Positions 16,950 to 25,748 of a stretch of DNA of 64,000 bases are shown piece after piece (positions within the stretch are counted from its first letter, which is position 1; the number at the start of each line of letters is the position of its first letter). Under the pieces are notes generated by a model. That model saw only the letters and a program-made list of their open reading frames with translations. It was not told the DNA's origin and did not search any database. The position numbers and the translations under genes were made by a program. The stretch lies in the NCBI GenBank assembly GCA_024233935.1, contig JACKOY010000019.1, positions 1 to 64,000 of the forward strand, written 5' to 3'. This stretch comes from Spirochaetales bacterium. Its GTDB lineage: Bacteria > Spirochaetota > Leptospiria > Leptospirales > Leptonemataceae.

Positions 16950-18104
16950 CTACCTCTGCTGGCGGTCGTCTGCCGGCGGGGTGGGCGCATACGGCATGCG
17001 ATCGTCTGCGGGAAACGGACAGGCTTTGGGCTCGTCCGCGCAGCGCAAAAGGGCCACGGTGAGCGTTCCGTAGCACCGTTCCGAATAGTGGGAGATATCG
17101 CGCCAGTAATCGCAACGGTTCAGATTCTCGTATCCGTTGTAGACAGGCAGTTCCGCTGCCCCGACGGCTCGCAAGGACCGGAAGTAACGCGACCAGAATA
17201 TGCCCGGGTCTTCCAGGGCCGCATAGACGCCGGTCCGATAGGTGGGATGAACCGGCGCAATCCAGAGCACGACCCGGTCGGCACTGGCGTGGAGTCGATC
17301 CAGGATTTCGCCCATCAAACCAAGGAAAGGCAATTCAGGATCATGACTGGAAAAGATCGTGTTTTGTATTTCCTGAAACATGGGCTGCGCCGTCGCACTT
17401 TCTGCTGCCGGCAGATCTTCGGAGGGGTGATCGTCGTAAAGCGAAGGCGCCATGACAATGGGATTCCGGAGCAACTCGGCCGCCAGGGATGAAGGCGCTG
17501 GATAACGTTGACCGCTGTAGAGTCGTACGACCGCACGGGACCACGAAAACGAATACCGCACGAGGGTCAGGTTCCGGCCCGGGAACATTTGCAGGCGCGT
17601 TGCCATCGGCAGTCGTTTCGCGTACCGATCCAGGAATTCTTCCGGGAAGATTCCGTCACGCAGCCGCTCTCGGGTCAGAGAGGAATTGTAGAGCACAAAA
17701 GGCGAAAGATCAAAGGCAATCAGATGCGGTCGCACGCCGGAAGCCGCCAGGCGGTCCAGAACCAGAAGCTGGCTGGCAAGGTCCGGCCGGGGCAGGGCCA
17801 GGCGGCTTTCAAAGTCGAATTGGGCGAGCATTTCTTTTTCGCCCACCGAAAGCAAAGGATCGACCGGAGCAAACGGGAGAATGCCAAAGGCCAGCGAACG
17901 CGAACTGCCGAGAAAAAAGACCGGCTTGCCCCGGTTTGCCTGACGCTGGTGATCGCGCAAGACGGCGTCCGCAAAAGCGGCCAGCACCTCAGCGTGTCCG
18001 GGGGATCGACGGCCGGAAGAGAAGAACGGCTCAAAGCGGCTGAGCACCTCTAGCGCACAGAACAAGACCAGAAGGGCCGGGAAAAGATAGAGAAGCTTGC
18101 GCAT
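16950..18104 (-). CDS. DUF1574-family protein (SGNH-like, membrane-anchored)
   Basis: A 384-residue protein with an N-terminal membrane segment (about 5-22). A block FFLGSSRSLAFGI near residue 63 resembles the GDSx block of SGNH/AlgX-type esterases (S in GSSR), and VLWIAPVHPTYR near 280 and HYSERCYG near 345 resemble their later blocks. DUF1574 is a paralogous family abundant in Leptospira and suspected to modify polysaccharide. No catalytic assignment is proven. It lies 50 nt downstream of panD on the same strand and may be cotranscribed. Confidence 0.72.
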   Translation of the reverse strand: MRKLLYLFPALLVLFCALEVLSRFEPFFSSGRRSPGHAEVLAAFADAVLRDHQRQANRGKPVFFLGSSRSLAFGILPFAPVDPLLSVGEKEMLAQFDFESRLALPRPDLASQLLVLDRLAASGVRPHLIAFDLSPFVLYNSSLTRERLRDGIFPEEFLDRYAKRLPMATRLQMFPGRNLTLVRYSFSWSRAVVRLYSGQRYPAPSSLAAELLRNPIVMAPSLYDDHPSEDLPAAESATAQPMFQEIQNTIFSSHDPELPFLGLMGEILDRLHASADRVVLWIAPVHPTYRTGVYAALEDPGIFWSRYFRSLRAVGAAELPVYNGYENLNRCDYWRDISHYSERCYGTLTVALLRCADEPKACPFPADDRMPYAPTPPADDRQQR

Positions 18105-18154
18105 GCTTGCCCGGATTTGCGGCGGCCGGCCCCACCCCGCGCTATCGTTTGGAA

Positions 18155-18535
18155 TTAGACGGTCAGGGTCTCGCGACTGCTGACTTCGGTAATGCGGTTG
18201 GCGTGATCGACGTGCACCACGGTGGGCCGGTAATCCTCGGGTACGTCTGCCGGATCGAAGTGGCCGTAGGCGATGATAATGATCAGATCGCCGGCCTGGC
18301 CCAGGCGCGCCGCCGCCCCGTTCAGACAGATCACGCCGCTACCAGGTTCACCACGAATGGTATAGGTTTCCAGCCGGGCCCCGGTGTTTACGTTTACAAC
18401 GGCTACTTTTTCGTACGGTCGCAGACCGGCGGCTTTCAGGAGGTCGGCATCCACAGTCAGACTGCCTTCGTAATGCAGGTCGGCCTGAGTGACCGTTGCG
18501 CGATGGATTTTCGATTTGCACAGAGAAATCAGCAT
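18155..18535 (-). CDS. panD: Aspartate 1-decarboxylase PanD
   Basis: A 126-residue protein, the normal size of the proenzyme. It self-cleaves between G24 and S25 (YEGS) to make the pyruvoyl cofactor. K9, R54, T57 and Y58 occupy the same positions as in the Escherichia coli enzyme, where they are needed for catalysis or self-processing. It makes beta-alanine for pantothenate and coenzyme A. Spacing of about 150 nt from the upstream ATPase gene suggests it may have its own promoter, though none is obvious. Confidence 0.97.
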   Translation of the reverse strand: MLISLCKSKIHRATVTQADLHYEGSLTVDADLLKAAGLRPYEKVAVVNVNTGARLETYTIRGEPGSGVICLNGAAARLGQAGDLIIIIAYGHFDPADVPEDYRPTVVHVDHANRITEVSSRETLTV

Positions 18536-18683
18536 GGTCGGACCCCCGGAGGTGCTCTGGTCGGACGATTACTCGCTAAACTAACAATGCTGGTACAAAG
18601 CGTCCCGCGTCAAGTTCCAAAACACGGCCCAATTCTGGCAAAAATTTGCCGGCTTCGGTCAGGGGCGGACTCCGCCCAAATGC

Positions 18684-19379
18684 TCAGTGCGCGCTGGCCT
18701 GCTTCTGGTCGCGCTTGCTCACGTAGTCTTCGGTAAACGGGATCTCGACCCGGGCCACGGTGCGATCGGGCATGGTGTAGATTCGAAAGAGGGCCGGATC
18801 AAGTTCGGCGCCCTTCATGAGAATCATGATCAGGGCAATGCCCAGGCCCGCGCCCTCGGTGTTGTCCATGTTGTCCATGTAGAACTCCGCGATGTCGTTG
18901 TAGCCCATGGACTTCTTCATTTTTTCGCGCAGGCGCCGTTCTTCTTCGGCCATGATCGGCGTGTTGTTAATGACTTCGATGCACATGCCGGTATCGTCGT
19001 AGGTCAGGTTGACCTTAACGTAAATGCCCCGCTCCACCAGCTTGTGTCCGTAAGATTCGTTCATGTCATCGGAGAAGGCCTCTTTGAAGAGGGCTACACC
19101 CCGCTCGTAGTCTTCCGGATTCATGATATCCAGGCCGCTTTCCTCGAAGAAGAGGCGTTTCTGGTTGGCTTTGACGCCGTTGATTGCCAGTTCTTTGGTG
19201 ATCGTATAGGTCATCTCGATCAGGTCGGCGCGATCGACCTTCTCAAGGATCAACTGAAGGGTGTGATTGATGAACCGCTCAACCTTGTGATTGATACGGC
19301 TCGACTGCAGGGTGAGTTCGCTCGACTCATTGACCCGCAACTTGATATTTTGTTCCAGTTCAAAAAAACTCTTGGCCAT
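18684..19379 (-). CDS. Kinase-less GHKL ATPase-domain protein, paralogue
   Basis: A 231-residue soluble protein from ATG 19379; a GTG lies one codon earlier, and GGAGG is 9 nt before the ATG. Blocks in order: a coiled N-terminal region, N-box-like TKELAINGVKAN near residue 68, VINNTPIMAEEERRL near 135 where a G1 box would be, and EGAGLGIALIMILMKG near 175 (G2). Like the protein at 6575 it has no phosphoacceptor helix and no DxGxG. The pair likely forms a small lineage-specific family of ATP-binding switch proteins. It is 100 nt downstream of lnt and upstream of panD on the same strand. Confidence 0.68.
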   Translation of the reverse strand: MAKSFFELEQNIKLRVNESSELTLQSSRINHKVERFINHTLQLILEKVDRADLIEMTYTITKELAINGVKANQKRLFFEESGLDIMNPEDYERGVALFKEAFSDDMNESYGHKLVERGIYVKVNLTYDDTGMCIEVINNTPIMAEEERRLREKMKKSMGYNDIAEFYMDNMDNTEGAGLGIALIMILMKGAELDPALFRIYTMPDRTVARVEIPFTEDYVSKRDQKQASAH

Positions 19380-19479
19380 CACCCACGGCCTCCAGGCAGA
19401 CTGGGTTCTTCTATTTTCGGAAGAAACGAACCCGGAAAAGAAACATTAATACCGATCTACCAGGAAAGGGACGGGGCCC

Positions 19480-21216
19480 TCAGGGCACAAGGCCTTTTCG
19501 TCGGAGCTGAGAATGGTGCCGGCGGGTAAGCCAGGCGGCGACCGCATACAGGAGGCAGCCGGCGATCGGAAGCCAGAGCCAGGCCACTCCCAGATTGGCA
19601 TACAGGGTCGTTCGTTCCAAAACCGGAATGGCGCCCCGAACGATTGCGGGGCTACCAAAGGCCGGCCGCTGTCCGGGAGAAAACCCGATCGATTGCGCGC
19701 GCGGATCGAAAAGGGCGGAAAGACCGCCGTTGGTGGCGCGCACCAGGCTGCGACGGAATTCAACCGTGCGTACCCGGGAGAGGGAAAGATGCTGGCGCGC
19801 CTCCAATTCTGAATCGAACCAGCCTTCGTTTGTGAGATTGACCAAAAAGTCGATGGGCATTTCGCCCTGAAACTGTTCGCGAATCAGGCCGTTGTTCAGG
19901 ATTTCAAAGCAGATTCCCGGGGCGAAGTACTTCCGCGGCGCCCCCGATTTCTTAAAGGAGTACGGGATTAGAATCGCCCGCCCGCCGGGATAGAAGCGGC
20001 TCTCCCGCAAGGCTGCGGGCAAAAAATCATGCAGGCCCAGCCGCCGCACCAGTTGCTCACCGGGCACGTACTCACCAAAGGGCAAAAGGTCGTTTTTGAC
20101 GTAGAGCCCGCGCCGGGCGCCTTCGGGATCGAGCAGGACGGCCGCATTTAAGGGCTCCACCCGGGTTTCTCCGTCGTGGGGCGTTCGGCCGTAGCGCAGG
20201 GCGACTTCGCTTGCAAAGACGCTTGCCCGAAATCCCTGGGCCAGCTCGGTCAGGAGTGCGCGCATACCCGAGTGATACAATCCGTGGCGCTCGTGAATCG
20301 GAGAGTCGTCGCTGCTGTAGTACGGGATCGCCGACTCTCCGAGCACGATCAGGTCGACTTTGGTTGTGGTGCGGAGCTTGCGGGCCAGGGCCGGCAGAAC
20401 CCGATAGACGATCTCGTCTATCTGCTCTTCAGCCTGTTCGTCGCGGAGCGGCCTTTCGAGCGGTGCGGCCGGTTGTAGAATGGCGACCAGAACCGTGGGC
20501 GTGTTCTTGAGTTCGGAAGCCGTCAGACGATCCAGGCCAAAGGCGGTCGCATACAGGAGCGGGATCCAGGCCAGCTGCAGGGAAATCTGCACCACAGGCG
20601 AAGGCCGGTCCGATCGCGCTTCCCGATGTGCCCGGACGAATCCCAACAAGACGCCGGCGAAGGCGAATTGAACGAATGTTAGCAAGCCGGCGCCGCCCAA
20701 CTCCGCCAGCTGCAGAATCAATCGGTCATGCACGAACAGGTCACCCCAACGCCAGAAAAACAGACTGGGCGTGAACAAATCAGCGAGGGTAGCGATGGTT
20801 GCACAACGAAGCCAGGTCGGGACCCGGAGGTCTCGCCATCGTTCGGACCAGCCAAAAAAAACGATGAAGCCGGTATACTTGAGCTGAAGAAAGGGCGCCG
20901 TTGCGAGAAAAACCAGAAGGGCGCTTGCGAATTCGGTTTCGGCGTAGCGCTGGATGGTGCCGACCAGCCAGGGGAAAGAGAGCACCGAAAGAAAAAAGGA
21001 GGACAACAATCCGGCCAGCACGAGTTTCGTTGTGCTGTCGCGATGCCTTCGGGCCAGCCAGCAGATAGGGACCGGGGCCAACCAGGCCAGGGGCGCCCAG
21101 CCAAATGGCTCGAAGCTCATGGTGGCCAGGCCCGCGCCCAAAAAACTCAAAGCGACAATGCCCGCATACTCGGCCGTGCGTGGTCGACTGGCGAACAGGG
21201 AGATCAAGAAATCCAT
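19480..21216 (-). CDS. lnt: Apolipoprotein N-acyltransferase Lnt
   Basis: A 578-residue inner-membrane protein with about six N-terminal membrane segments, a periplasmic nitrilase-like domain (about 240-510) and a C-terminal membrane segment. The catalytic triad is visible: E294 (GESAIP), K374 (YVKNDLLPFGEY) and C436 (APGICFEIL). It transfers the third acyl chain to the N-terminal cysteine of lipoproteins, fitting the several lipoproteins in this window. Its ATG overlaps that of the divergent pyrE by two bases. Confidence 0.96.
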   Translation of the reverse strand: MDFLISLFASRPRTAEYAGIVALSFLGAGLATMSFEPFGWAPLAWLAPVPICWLARRHRDSTTKLVLAGLLSSFFLSVLSFPWLVGTIQRYAETEFASALLVFLATAPFLQLKYTGFIVFFGWSERWRDLRVPTWLRCATIATLADLFTPSLFFWRWGDLFVHDRLILQLAELGGAGLLTFVQFAFAGVLLGFVRAHREARSDRPSPVVQISLQLAWIPLLYATAFGLDRLTASELKNTPTVLVAILQPAAPLERPLRDEQAEEQIDEIVYRVLPALARKLRTTTKVDLIVLGESAIPYYSSDDSPIHERHGLYHSGMRALLTELAQGFRASVFASEVALRYGRTPHDGETRVEPLNAAVLLDPEGARRGLYVKNDLLPFGEYVPGEQLVRRLGLHDFLPAALRESRFYPGGRAILIPYSFKKSGAPRKYFAPGICFEILNNGLIREQFQGEMPIDFLVNLTNEGWFDSELEARQHLSLSRVRTVEFRRSLVRATNGGLSALFDPRAQSIGFSPGQRPAFGSPAIVRGAIPVLERTTLYANLGVAWLWLPIAGCLLYAVAAWLTRRHHSQLRRKGLVP

Positions 21217-21799
21217 GTACGGACCGCTGGCCAGCCAACTCTTTGAAGAAGCCCGACAGGATGTGTATCGCTACAGCCCCGAGCCGTTTCGCCTGGCATC
21301 GGGTAAGGAGTCGCATCACTACTTTAACTGCAAGAAGATAACGATGATCCCGGACCGCCTGCGGTTGCTCGCGCTGACCCTCCGGGACGAAGTCCTGCCG
21401 GCGCACAAGCTGCAACCGGTGGCGGCGGGCGGACTAACACTCGGGGCCGACCCGATCGCGATCGCCTACGCGCTGGTTTGTGCGGAGCGCGGCCAGATTG
21501 TCTACCCGCTGATCGTGCGCAAGGAGCGCAAGGACCATGGCACCGGCAAACAAATCGAGGGCGAACACGTGACCGAAGGGGAAGTGCTTCTGATCGATGA
21601 CGTGGTGACTACCGGAGGCTCATCGCTTCAGGCGCTCCACACCCTGCGCCAGGCAGGTTACCCGGTAGCCCATGCCTTTGCGATTGTGGACCGCGAGGAG
21701 GGCGCCCGCGAAGCGCTCCAGGCCGAGGGAGTCGAATTGATTGCGCTATTTCGAAAGTCGGACTTCGCCGGCAATGCGGATCAGGGGGCGCGGCCGTAG
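21215..21799 (+). CDS. pyrE: Orotate phosphoribosyltransferase PyrE
   Basis: A 194-residue protein with SPEPFRLASGKESHHYFNCK at the N-terminus, VRKERKDHGTGK (catalytic loop) and the PRPP-binding motif VLLIDDVVTTGGSS near residue 125. It makes orotidine monophosphate from orotate and PRPP in pyrimidine synthesis. The ATG at 21215 is used because the protein then aligns with the family N-terminus; an upstream open frame lies inside lnt on the other strand. Its 3' end overlaps the convergent gene at 21781 by 19 nt. Confidence 0.95.
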   Translation: MYGPLASQLFEEARQDVYRYSPEPFRLASGKESHHYFNCKKITMIPDRLRLLALTLRDEVLPAHKLQPVAAGGLTLGADPIAIAYALVCAERGQIVYPLIVRKERKDHGTGKQIEGEHVTEGEVLLIDDVVTTGGSSLQALHTLRQAGYPVAHAFAIVDREEGAREALQAEGVELIALFRKSDFAGNADQGARP

Positions 21800-22782
21800 A
21801 CGCGCTCTGTCAGCGTATCGATGGCTTCTTTCAGTCGATATAGCTCCGGATGATTGGGGTTGGCCGCGCCGATCTTGGTGTAAGCCGTTTCGCAGTCGGC
21901 GAGGACCCGCGAAAAGTCGTCGTGTTGCGGGGTCTTCTGCAGCCAGGCCAGCAGCACATGAAAGAGTTCGCGGCGCAAAAGAATGCGCACCGTAAAGAAC
22001 GGACCGAGCGTGCGAAAACTGTGCTCCCAATTCGTCTCCTTGCCACCCTGGTCTTTCTCAAAGTTCTGCCAGGCCGGCGCGTCGATGGCACGCCGCTGCG
22101 GTTCCGGCCCCGACGGTGCTTGTGGCCCGGTCGGTGATTCCACGGCGTGTGTCGCGCGGCGGTCTATCTCAAGCCAGGTGCGTTCTTCAGAGGATGGCCC
22201 GGGAATCGCCGTGGTCGCTTCCACGGCCTCGGCGCGCAGTAGCTCTTCCAGGTCCGAAAGCCCCACGAAAAGACGGGTCATGCGCCCCAGGGTCGTGGCT
22301 TCTACGGTGCTCATGCGCGCTTCGTAAAGTTTCTGGATGTCCTTCTTGGACGGAACGCTGTTGAAGCGCGTTTGGTATTCATTTTGCAGAGCGGCCTGGA
22401 GCCGTTCTAAAAGCACGGTGATGATGCGCCAGTCCCGGGCCACGAAGCCCTCGGTCTTGCGGTGCACCGGCAGGTGGGTGGACTCCAGCCGTACGCAGGC
22501 CAGGCCGCCGGTCCGGCAGGCGATTGCCAGGTGAAGTTCGGCTTCGGTGGCGCTGATCTTTTTTTCGCGGGCGACTTCATCGGTGGACGGGATGCCCGCG
22601 AAGAAATCCTCTCCGACTCCGCGGGCTTCGGAAAGATTCCTTTCGGAGACGCACTTTGTCAGGCCCAGTTCGTTGTGTCGTCGACGCAACTCTCCGGGCG
22701 CAGCGCCGGGGACCGCCGGCAAAGTCGGCTCAAATACATTCGAGGTGTCACCGGTAAGATCAATTTCCATTTCCGTTTGCAT
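21781..22782 (-). CDS. Protein of unknown function
   Basis: About 333 residues from ATG 22782 (GTG at 22791 possible). It is soluble, charged and without a signal peptide. A mainly helical middle (ITVLLERLQAALQNEYQTRF; PSKKDIQKLYEARMSTVEA) is followed by a proline-rich spacer (about 210-235) and a helical C-terminal domain ending in a TPR-like stretch (ELYRLKEAIDTLTERVYG). I recognise no family. The segment KKDIQKLYEARMSTVEATTLGRM could be part of a helix-turn-helix, but this is weak. It is downstream of the PilZ-like gene on the same strand, separated by about 170 nt with a short GCCGGC inverted repeat. Confidence 0.72.
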   Translation of the reverse strand: MQTEMEIDLTGDTSNVFEPTLPAVPGAAPGELRRRHNELGLTKCVSERNLSEARGVGEDFFAGIPSTDEVAREKKISATEAELHLAIACRTGGLACVRLESTHLPVHRKTEGFVARDWRIITVLLERLQAALQNEYQTRFNSVPSKKDIQKLYEARMSTVEATTLGRMTRLFVGLSDLEELLRAEAVEATTAIPGPSSEERTWLEIDRRATHAVESPTGPQAPSGPEPQRRAIDAPAWQNFEKDQGGKETNWEHSFRTLGPFFTVRILLRRELFHVLLAWLQKTPQHDDFSRVLADCETAYTKIGAANPNHPELYRLKEAIDTLTERVYGRAP

Positions 22783-22954
22783 GGTAAGCACACCCTGGCC
22801 AGGAGCCGCACTCCATTAGACGAAGCGTTGACCGGTTTTATTTAGGAATTTGCATGCGCGAACGTACGCGCTTCTACGTAGCGGGCCGGCTGGCCGGCAC
22901 AAACGGGAACGCGCATCGCCCGGGCGTGAAACGACGAGCGGGTTTGCCTGAGAC

Positions 22955-24163
22955 TTAGAGCTGGCGCAGGGCGTCGGGTCTCGGTTTGGTCGATTTGCCC
23001 ATGAGCTGCTTGCGCTTCTCGATGGCCTCACGGGCGCGTCGCTCCAGGGCGTCCACGTTGTCGGAGTAGCGTTTGTATTCACCCTCCCGGGAGGATGTGC
23101 CGGAGATCTGCACGCCCAGCAGAAGATCGCCATCTTTGCTTTTGTAGGCCGAGCGAATCAAACCGTAGAGGGTGACCGGCGCCTGCATTTTGAAGAACAG
23201 ATCGAATGTAAAACCGTTCTGGCGAACAAGATACTCTTTGAGGTCTTTGTGGCTGATCAGAACCTTGATGCCGCCCCGGGAAACATTGACGACCTCCTGG
23301 CGTTCTTGAATGAGAACCGTGTTTGAGTCCCGGATACGATCCACCATTTCAAAGGCCGTCTGTTGCAACTCCAGAGCGCGGTCGCGCTCGAAGTGCTCGG
23401 TGCGTGATTGGATTTGAATGTAGCCCAGTGGTATGCGCGAGTTGTCATGGGTGAGATAGACGACCGGCACGATGATCTCGGATTTGACCTTGGCGTGGTT
23501 GTACTCGTGGATGCGCTTTTGTAAGGCATCGTCCAGAAATTCGGCATAGTCGACGAAGGCATCGTCGAGGGCCGTATAATCGCCAGGGTCCTGGGTGTTG
23601 CGGACGAATAACGAGCGTCCGGTTTTTCGAATTTCGTCGAGAATGGTGCCGCGTTTGCCAAAGACATCGATCTTGACGACGTCGGCCTGGCCCTTCAGAG
23701 TTTGCTCGTAGGTGGAAAAGTTAACTTTGACTGAAGTCGGAATATTATAGAGCGAAGCGTCGATGGTGTGCTTGGAGGCCCGGATGTTGGAAATGTGGGC
23801 TTCGCCATCCTGCACCGGGATGCGCAGAGCCGAACGCTCCTTGCGGGCGATGGCCGCCCCGGTGATCATGACCTCGTACAGATTGCCTGACCCGGAGTGT
23901 CGGGCGACCATACATTCCAGATGAATGTAGCGGCCCAGAATGCGAAAGAGCGTGAGTTTTGTTCCGTCTTCGGGCTCGTATTCGCCCATGTCGACCGAGA
24001 GGTTGCGCGGCGGTTCGTAGCCGGCAATCTTGACCCGGTAGGGTGGGTCAAAGCCCTTCACAAACAGATAATGCTGCGACAGGTGTTTCTCGATCAGATA
24101 CTGGATCTTGGCCGGGTCTTCGAGTCGCTCGAGTTGCCGCGCGTCTTTTCGTTTGTGCTCCAT
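22955..24163 (-). CDS. DUF1577-like protein with PilZ-type motifs
   Basis: A 402-residue soluble protein, apparently of the DUF1577 family known from Leptospira. An RKERSALRIPV block near residue 107 and ERQEVVNVSRGGIKVLI near 288 resemble the RxxxR and D/NxSxxG halves of c-di-GMP-binding PilZ domains, though they are about 180 residues apart, as if two PilZ-like folds were present. The middle (PVVYLTHDNSRIPLGYIQI) resembles the PilZN/YcgR-type spacer. If it binds c-di-GMP it could regulate motility or surface matrix, but this is inference. It is followed downstream by an unknown gene on the same strand, and its upstream side opens into the palindrome-rich region. Confidence 0.62.
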   Translation of the reverse strand: MEHKRKDARQLERLEDPAKIQYLIEKHLSQHYLFVKGFDPPYRVKIAGYEPPRNLSVDMGEYEPEDGTKLTLFRILGRYIHLECMVARHSGSGNLYEVMITGAAIARKERSALRIPVQDGEAHISNIRASKHTIDASLYNIPTSVKVNFSTYEQTLKGQADVVKIDVFGKRGTILDEIRKTGRSLFVRNTQDPGDYTALDDAFVDYAEFLDDALQKRIHEYNHAKVKSEIIVPVVYLTHDNSRIPLGYIQIQSRTEHFERDRALELQQTAFEMVDRIRDSNTVLIQERQEVVNVSRGGIKVLISHKDLKEYLVRQNGFTFDLFFKMQAPVTLYGLIRSAYKSKDGDLLLGVQISGTSSREGEYKRYSDNVDALERRAREAIEKRKQLMGKSTKPRPDALRQL

Positions 24164-24834
24164 TCGGAATGAGCCTGGACTTCGTATCTATCGGGACGAT
24201 TCGACGCTTGCAAAGCATTTTTGGCGGGGTCAGGGGCCGAAAATTTTGGGCAATACGGAGGTGCCAGGGGCCGACACCGGCTCCCAAAGGTCGGGCTCGG
24301 TCAGACCTTTGAACCCGCGCTCGCCAGCCCCCGGAGCGAGCGCAAGATTCGCCCTCGCTGCGCTTCTTATGCGCGCCACGCGGGGCACAATTCGCCTTAT
24401 CCCGAACCTGGGGTTCGGGCGAATTGTGTCGTGGCTCGCGTGACTCGGGAGCTTTGTTCCGCGCGAAGGTAAGCGTTGCTCCCTGCGGGTCGCACCGGCG
24501 GGTTCAAAGTGCGCCTCCAATTAGCAACAAACCGAGGCGCACTTTGCCATGCGCGGTGAAAGTTGTCCCAGGCAGCGCGCTGCTCTGCTGCCGTCTTTGG
24601 TTGTCGACGCTGCGCATTCTGGATGCTGGTAGAGTTTCGGACCAACTGGGATGAGCGGGTTCATTGCGTTTGCTCGAATAAGAGCTGCGCCAGCGTCTGC
24701 CGGTGGAGCCGGTCTCGTTTCTGTACCGTCTACCCCCGGCGGCGAAGGACTTTGTGCCAGTCAGGCCGCGGTGCGTTCCCCACATCTGGCGCGGCGCCGA
24801 ATTGCCTGTCCCAGGCATCGGTTATAATGAAATC
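24164..24834. repeat. Non-coding, palindrome-rich segment
   Basis: A 670-nt stretch with no convincing gene but several nested inverted repeats. AAAGGTC with its complement lies at about 24286-24310. TTTGAACCCGC (24308-24318) pairs with 24498-24508. GCGCTCGC pairs with GCGAGCGC around 24317-24342. CACAATTCG plus CCCGAACC (24387-24408) pairs with 24411-24428, with GCCACG/CGTGGC extending the stem. A perfect 13-bp stem, CAAAGTGCGCCTC (24505-24517), pairs with 24534-24546. CAGGGGCCGA occurs twice directly (24231, 24265). Such density suggests structured DNA or RNA, or the remains of a mobile element, next to the transposase-like gene. Confidence 0.6.
24806..24828 (+). promoter_or_regulatory. Possible promoter of the Rpn-like gene
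   Basis: TTGCCT is followed after 15 nt by a perfect TATAAT ending at 24828. Transcription would begin near the ATG at 24835, leaving little or no leader. The spacer is short for a sigma-70 promoter, so confidence is modest. Confidence 0.35.
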
Positions 24835-25748
24835 ATGGCCCAGTTTTCCAATCCCCATGATCGGCTGATCCGCGGCCTATTTCAGGAAACCGAACAGGCG
24901 GCTTCGTTTCTTCGGGCGACACTGCCGGCCGATGTGGTGCAACTGCTCGATCTCGAACAGCTGCAGATTTTACCGGGCACGTTTATTTCTGAGGAACTCC
25001 GGGAAAGTCGGAGCGACCTTTTGCTCCAACTGCCTCTTTGCTCCGGTGAAAGGGCAAACATCTACGTGCTTTTCGAACACAAGTCGTACGTCGATCCCGG
25101 CGTGTTTGTGCAACTGCTCGGTTATCTGGCCGAAATCCACAAGCGGCAGTTTGCAGACACAGGCCGGCTATCGGTCGTGATTCCGTTTGTGTTCTATCAC
25201 GGGGAGAAGAGCTGGAACCTGGGCCGCAGTTTTGGAGCTAGCTTCCATCTCAGTGCCAAAGAGCACCGCGTGTTTTCGGAATACATCGCGGATTTCCAGA
25301 TCGCACTATTCGAACTGAACGATGCAAACCTGGATACGATGATCCGCGATGCCATCCTGCGGGCAGTGCTGGGTGTTATGAAAGAGATCCGCTCGCCGGA
25401 CTTTCCGGAGCGGCTGGTTCCCCTATTGCGCGGACTTGCGGAAAGCCGCGATCCTTCGAAAAAGCTTGCGCACTCCGGAGTCTGCTTATCTATATTATGA
25501 ATACCCGCGAGCAAGAATCCACCGACGAAATCCAACGAGCACTCATTGCGGCCCAAATACCGGACAACGAGGAAACCATGGCAACCATCGCAGATCAACT
25601 ACGAGAACAAGGCAAAGCCGAGGGACGTACCGAAGCAAGGATCGAAACGGCGCGCGCCATGCTCGCGCGCGGCATGGATATGGAGACCGTGCTCGAGATT
25701 ACCGGCCTGGATCGGGAGTCGCTGGAGGGGGCGCCTGAGGCGGGGTAA
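24835..25748 (+). pseudogene. Frameshifted Rpn-family PD-(D/E)XK nuclease/transposase-like gene
   Basis: From ATG 24835, NPHDRLIRGLFQETEQAASFL and DLLLQLPL...IYVLFEHKSY are the N-terminal blocks of the Rpn/YhgA-like family (recombination-promoting nuclease), including the D-ExK-like EHK. This frame ends at 25500. The rest of the family pattern, LLIYIMNT then TIADQLREQGKAEGRTEA, MLARGMDMETVLEITGL, continues in the -1 frame to 25748. The two frames meet at a run of five A (25459-25463). A sixth A would join them into one protein of about 304 residues. It is either a broken gene, a base-calling error, or expressed by slippage; the second part also has its own ATG overlapping the first stop (ATGA, 25497-25500). 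Confidence 0.75.

Noticed and set aside
24397..24645. An 82-codon minus-strand frame in the palindrome-rich segment
   Set aside because: It crosses two of the hairpins, has no ribosome-binding site and resembles no family; more likely incidental.
25459..25464. Programmed -1 frameshift signal in the Rpn-like gene
   Set aside because: GAAAAAG lacks the six A of the efficient AAAAAAG heptamer, and no downstream stem was noticed; left as a possibility, with mutation or sequencing error more likely.
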